From an uncultured Saprospiraceae bacterium (GTDB lineage: Bacteria > Bacteroidota > Bacteroidia > Chitinophagales > Saprospiraceae), in assembly GCA_938015435.1 (NCBI GenBank), contig CALLPN010000012.1:58735-122734 (forward strand): 64,000 nucleotides of DNA, in the 5' to 3' direction. The position numbers were made by a program, and so were the translations under genes. Every line of letters begins with the position of its first letter. Positions within the stretch are counted from its first letter, which is position 1. This document shows, piece by piece, positions 63,701 to 64,000 of this stretch. Under the pieces are notes generated by a model that made no database searches, was not told where the DNA came from, and saw nothing but the letters and a program-made list of their open reading frames with translations.

Positions 63701-64000
63701 TGTAAGTTGCGTACTAAATCCTGTACATATTGTTGCATCTGCTCCAGCATTTGCCGAAGTATTAGCATTTACATTTACTGTCACCTGGTCAGTATCTGTA
63801 CAGCCATTTGAATCAGTTGCTGTTACTGTATATGTAGTTGTCGTTGTTGGACTTACTGTTACAGAAGATGTACTCCCTGCTCCATTACTCCATGCATACG
63901 ATGTTCCGCCTGATGCAGTAAGTTGTGTACTGAATCCTGTACATATTGTTGCGTCTGCTCCAGCATTTGCTGATGTATTAGCATTTACATTTACTGTTAC
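57767..64000 (-). CDS. Second giant surface protein, C-terminal part (5' end outside window): PKD-like, DUF11 and SdrD-B repeats, T9SS tail
   Basis: The frame is open to the right edge; the GTG at 63784 is an internal Val codon inside a repeat, so the start is outside. About 2,077 residues are visible. Seven 72-residue PKD/SprB-like repeats come first (ADATICTGFST, ASGGVSYxWDNGLGAG, TVTDANGCTD). One SdrD-B domain (VGNFVWMDSNYNGIQDANE) and three DUF11-like domains (NVGDVVTYTITVSNAGP) follow. Seven more SdrD-B-like domains come next. The C-terminus has an LPIELASFTA linker and a T9SS type A tail (NIYPNPASRFINVDV ... GAYLLRIEIG). It is probably a cell-surface or extracellular adhesive/stalk protein. 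Acidic Asp clusters suggest calcium dependence. Confidence 0.93.
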   Translation of the reverse strand, partial: VTVNVNANTSANAGADATICTGFSTQLTASGGTSYAWSNGAGSTSSVTVSPTTTTTYTVTATDSNGCTDTDQVTVNVNANTSANAGADATICTGFSTQLTASGGTSYAWSNGAGSTSSVTVSPTTTTSYTVTVTDANGCTDTDAVTVNVNANSSANAGPDATICTGFSTVLTASGGVSYNWDNSLGAGASHTVSPITTTNYSVTVTDANGCTDVDAVTVNVNANISADAGADATICTGFSTDLLASGGVSYDWDNGLAGGASQTVNPTTTTTYTVTVTDGNGCTDVDAVTVTVNANTSADAGADATICTGFSTDLLASGGVSYVWDNGLGAGASQTVNPTATTTYSVTVTDANGCTDIDDVTVTVNENTSADAGVDQIICVETSVSLLATGGVSYEWDNGLGAGASQTVSPTVNTTYSVTVTDANGCTDTDDVTVTVNSNSSAEAGPDQTVCDGTEVTMAASGGVSYLWSDGLGTSPNATFTPSVGDNVYTVTVTDANGCTDTDEVTVTVEAKAKVGNFVWMDSNYNGIQDANEMGLNGVTVDLLDATGTVVATTTTATVGGQAGYYEFEVCQGQYRIDVMESDVPDKVVTLKDVGADTSDSDINPDGTTVLFTLLPGDNDQTRDAGFAGLIDLSLVKTVNDNTPNVGDVVTYTITVSNAGPNDATNVSVQDVIPSGLSNVTNISNGGSGSSLLTWDGLSIANGASVTLTYNATVESPIGGGNFANSASITGGNAAVVLLKSASNNSPNVGDVITYTVTVENTSTSAVSNITINDVVPNGLSNVSNITGGGSGSSVITWSNITIPAESSVSYTYNATVGAISYKNVAQVTAADQFDIDSTPNNDDGDQSEDDEDPEVITPEVADLNLVKTVNDATPSVGDVVTFTIAVTNEGPSTATGVSVRDAVPNGYTNISSINAGGSNSGSVITWSNQTIASGAQATFTFNAEVVAPGANTDYDNVARIESSDQFDTDSTPGNAADSDGDGNIGSQDSDDDQDLGDEDDGDNASVTPTGSITGYVLEDTDNDDVGDSPIAGVTITLTDNVTGATQMTQTDVNGYYEFTDLPAGSYTITEQDESTVDPDFVDVFDGDETPEDGNDGVDGLDDDSIQVTLTLGENDDDNNFVEEQLGSISGTVELDTDNDDIGDTPQVGVTVTLQDENGNVVATTMTNSMGDYLFDNLEPGNYVVVVGDPADSQSVSDEDESDDGDVDDTDSTVDNTITVTLTPGEDDDDNNFVDEELVAVGDYVWFDANGNGLQDANEDPIQGVTVTLLDENGATVSTMMTDVDGEYLFEDLAPGIYQIQFTSPTGFAATLLNVNGDASDVGSDDSDVDPATGLTQQFELTNGETDLDLDAGFYETASLGNYVWLDENGNGLQDADEDGVNGVNVMLFDASDLNTAIATMTTSTNAGEDGYYLFTDLAPGDYVVKFTAPNGSELTTQDVDGLNTDATDSNNDSDADTTTGLSHVITLSSGEQDLKIDAGIYEAVSLGNFVWDDVNNNGIFDAGEMPIQGVTVTLFRDLNNDNTPDVSTMLTDVTDASGNYLFDNLQPGDYIVVVDPTNFANGSALTDYISSTGNDDGMGMAPDADSSTDDTDDNGYFNGGNIGIISKTVTLSSREEPTSEDGDNNSNLTVDFGFFKPAAIGNYVWEDINADGIQGGTEQGINNVTVTLYDALTDLPITSMQTISNPDFPTQQGYYLFDNLIPGDYYVEFETPVGYIATNPGMTSDDRDSDANDLGNKGLNTSPVYSLDSGDRELTVDAGFYQTAEVGDYVWLDFNGTVDNAQDAGDVGVNGIVVNLFLSDGTPVASQTTRTEAGQDGYYLFTGLPAGEYVVQFELPNAYTFVVPGQANDDDDSDVVDFINGTTLPFTVVPGDMIHDIDAGITWNVLPIELASFTANYNNGKDVIDLAWETQTEINSDRFEIERRHESESTFNYIGEQKAEGNSTNRVDYDFIDTDVEKAGDYFYRLKMIDLDGYTEYSEIRVASVERKVIVNANIYPNPASRFINVDVETGERALVKATLLTDQGRLVRSNAINETIEAGSSQLNIDLDGVPGGAYLLRIEIGSEVSFHKILVIK
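62460..64000 (-). repeat. 216-bp tandem repeats encoding 72-residue PKD-like units
   Basis: At least seven units occur, and the array continues past the window edge. The two outermost units (about 63565-63780 and 63781-63996) are nearly identical in DNA. Units closer to the C-terminal side are more diverged, with the last one (near 62470-62690) the most different. This is a gradient consistent with expansion at the N-terminal side. Confidence 0.88.

Noticed and set aside
63782..63784. GTG at 63784 as the start of the second giant protein
   Set aside because: The frame continues to the window edge through another complete repeat unit, so this codon is an internal Val.

Overview
The window looks like a chromosomal segment of an AT-rich member of the phylum Bacteroidota, most probably Saprospiria (Saprospiraceae/Lewinella-like). 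The support is threefold. Three secreted proteins end in type IX secretion (T9SS) sorting domains. Two giant surface proteins are built from SdrD-B, DUF11, PKD/SprB-like and HYR-like modules. A few upstream regions carry Bacteroidota-type TAnnTTTG promoter boxes. No tRNA, rRNA, CRISPR array or phage genes were recognised. The taxonomic call is inference.

Layout. 1-872 is the 3' end of a UbiD-family decarboxylase gene. 979-7218 (minus) holds a secreted vanadium-haloperoxidase/PAP2 protein with MopE-type repeats and a T9SS tail, then a two-domain M16 peptidase. 7669-10521 is a TetR regulator divergent from a small membrane protein and an aldehyde dehydrogenase. 10559-12100 is a dense island of short palindromes and tandem repeats around an IS200-like (RAYT-type) transposase gene; this is the best candidate for an unusual system here. 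12104-21431 holds a UMF1-type MFS transporter, a rimK - deacylase - dacB operon, a thioredoxin-like protein, an O-antigen-ligase/GNAT pair and a DEAD-box helicase with a long Arg/Ser/Gly/Asp tail.

21628-31921 contains a small exported protein, a coupled metallophosphoesterase - GMC oxidoreductase - membrane protein cluster, ferritin, an overlapping Sel1/ankyrin pair, a phosphodiesterase-LamG-beta-helix protein, a LON-substrate-binding-domain protein and a PAP2 protein. 32083-40258 is mostly core metabolism and signalling: pckA, a TonB-dependent receptor overlapping a sensor histidine kinase gene, rlmN and purA.

40547-64000 is dominated by two minus-strand giants. The first encodes about 5,280 residues: two copies of an SdrD-B/beta-propeller module, 13 DUF11-like domains, HYR/PKD-like domains, a dockerin-like segment, a cohesin-like segment and a T9SS tail. 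The second runs off the right edge of the window: tandem 72-residue PKD-like repeats, three DUF11 and eight SdrD-B-like domains, and a T9SS tail. Both end in strong intrinsic terminators and are separated by about 1.3 kb of AT-rich non-coding DNA. They are probably cell-surface or extracellular adhesive/structural proteins. The T9SS machinery itself is not in this window.
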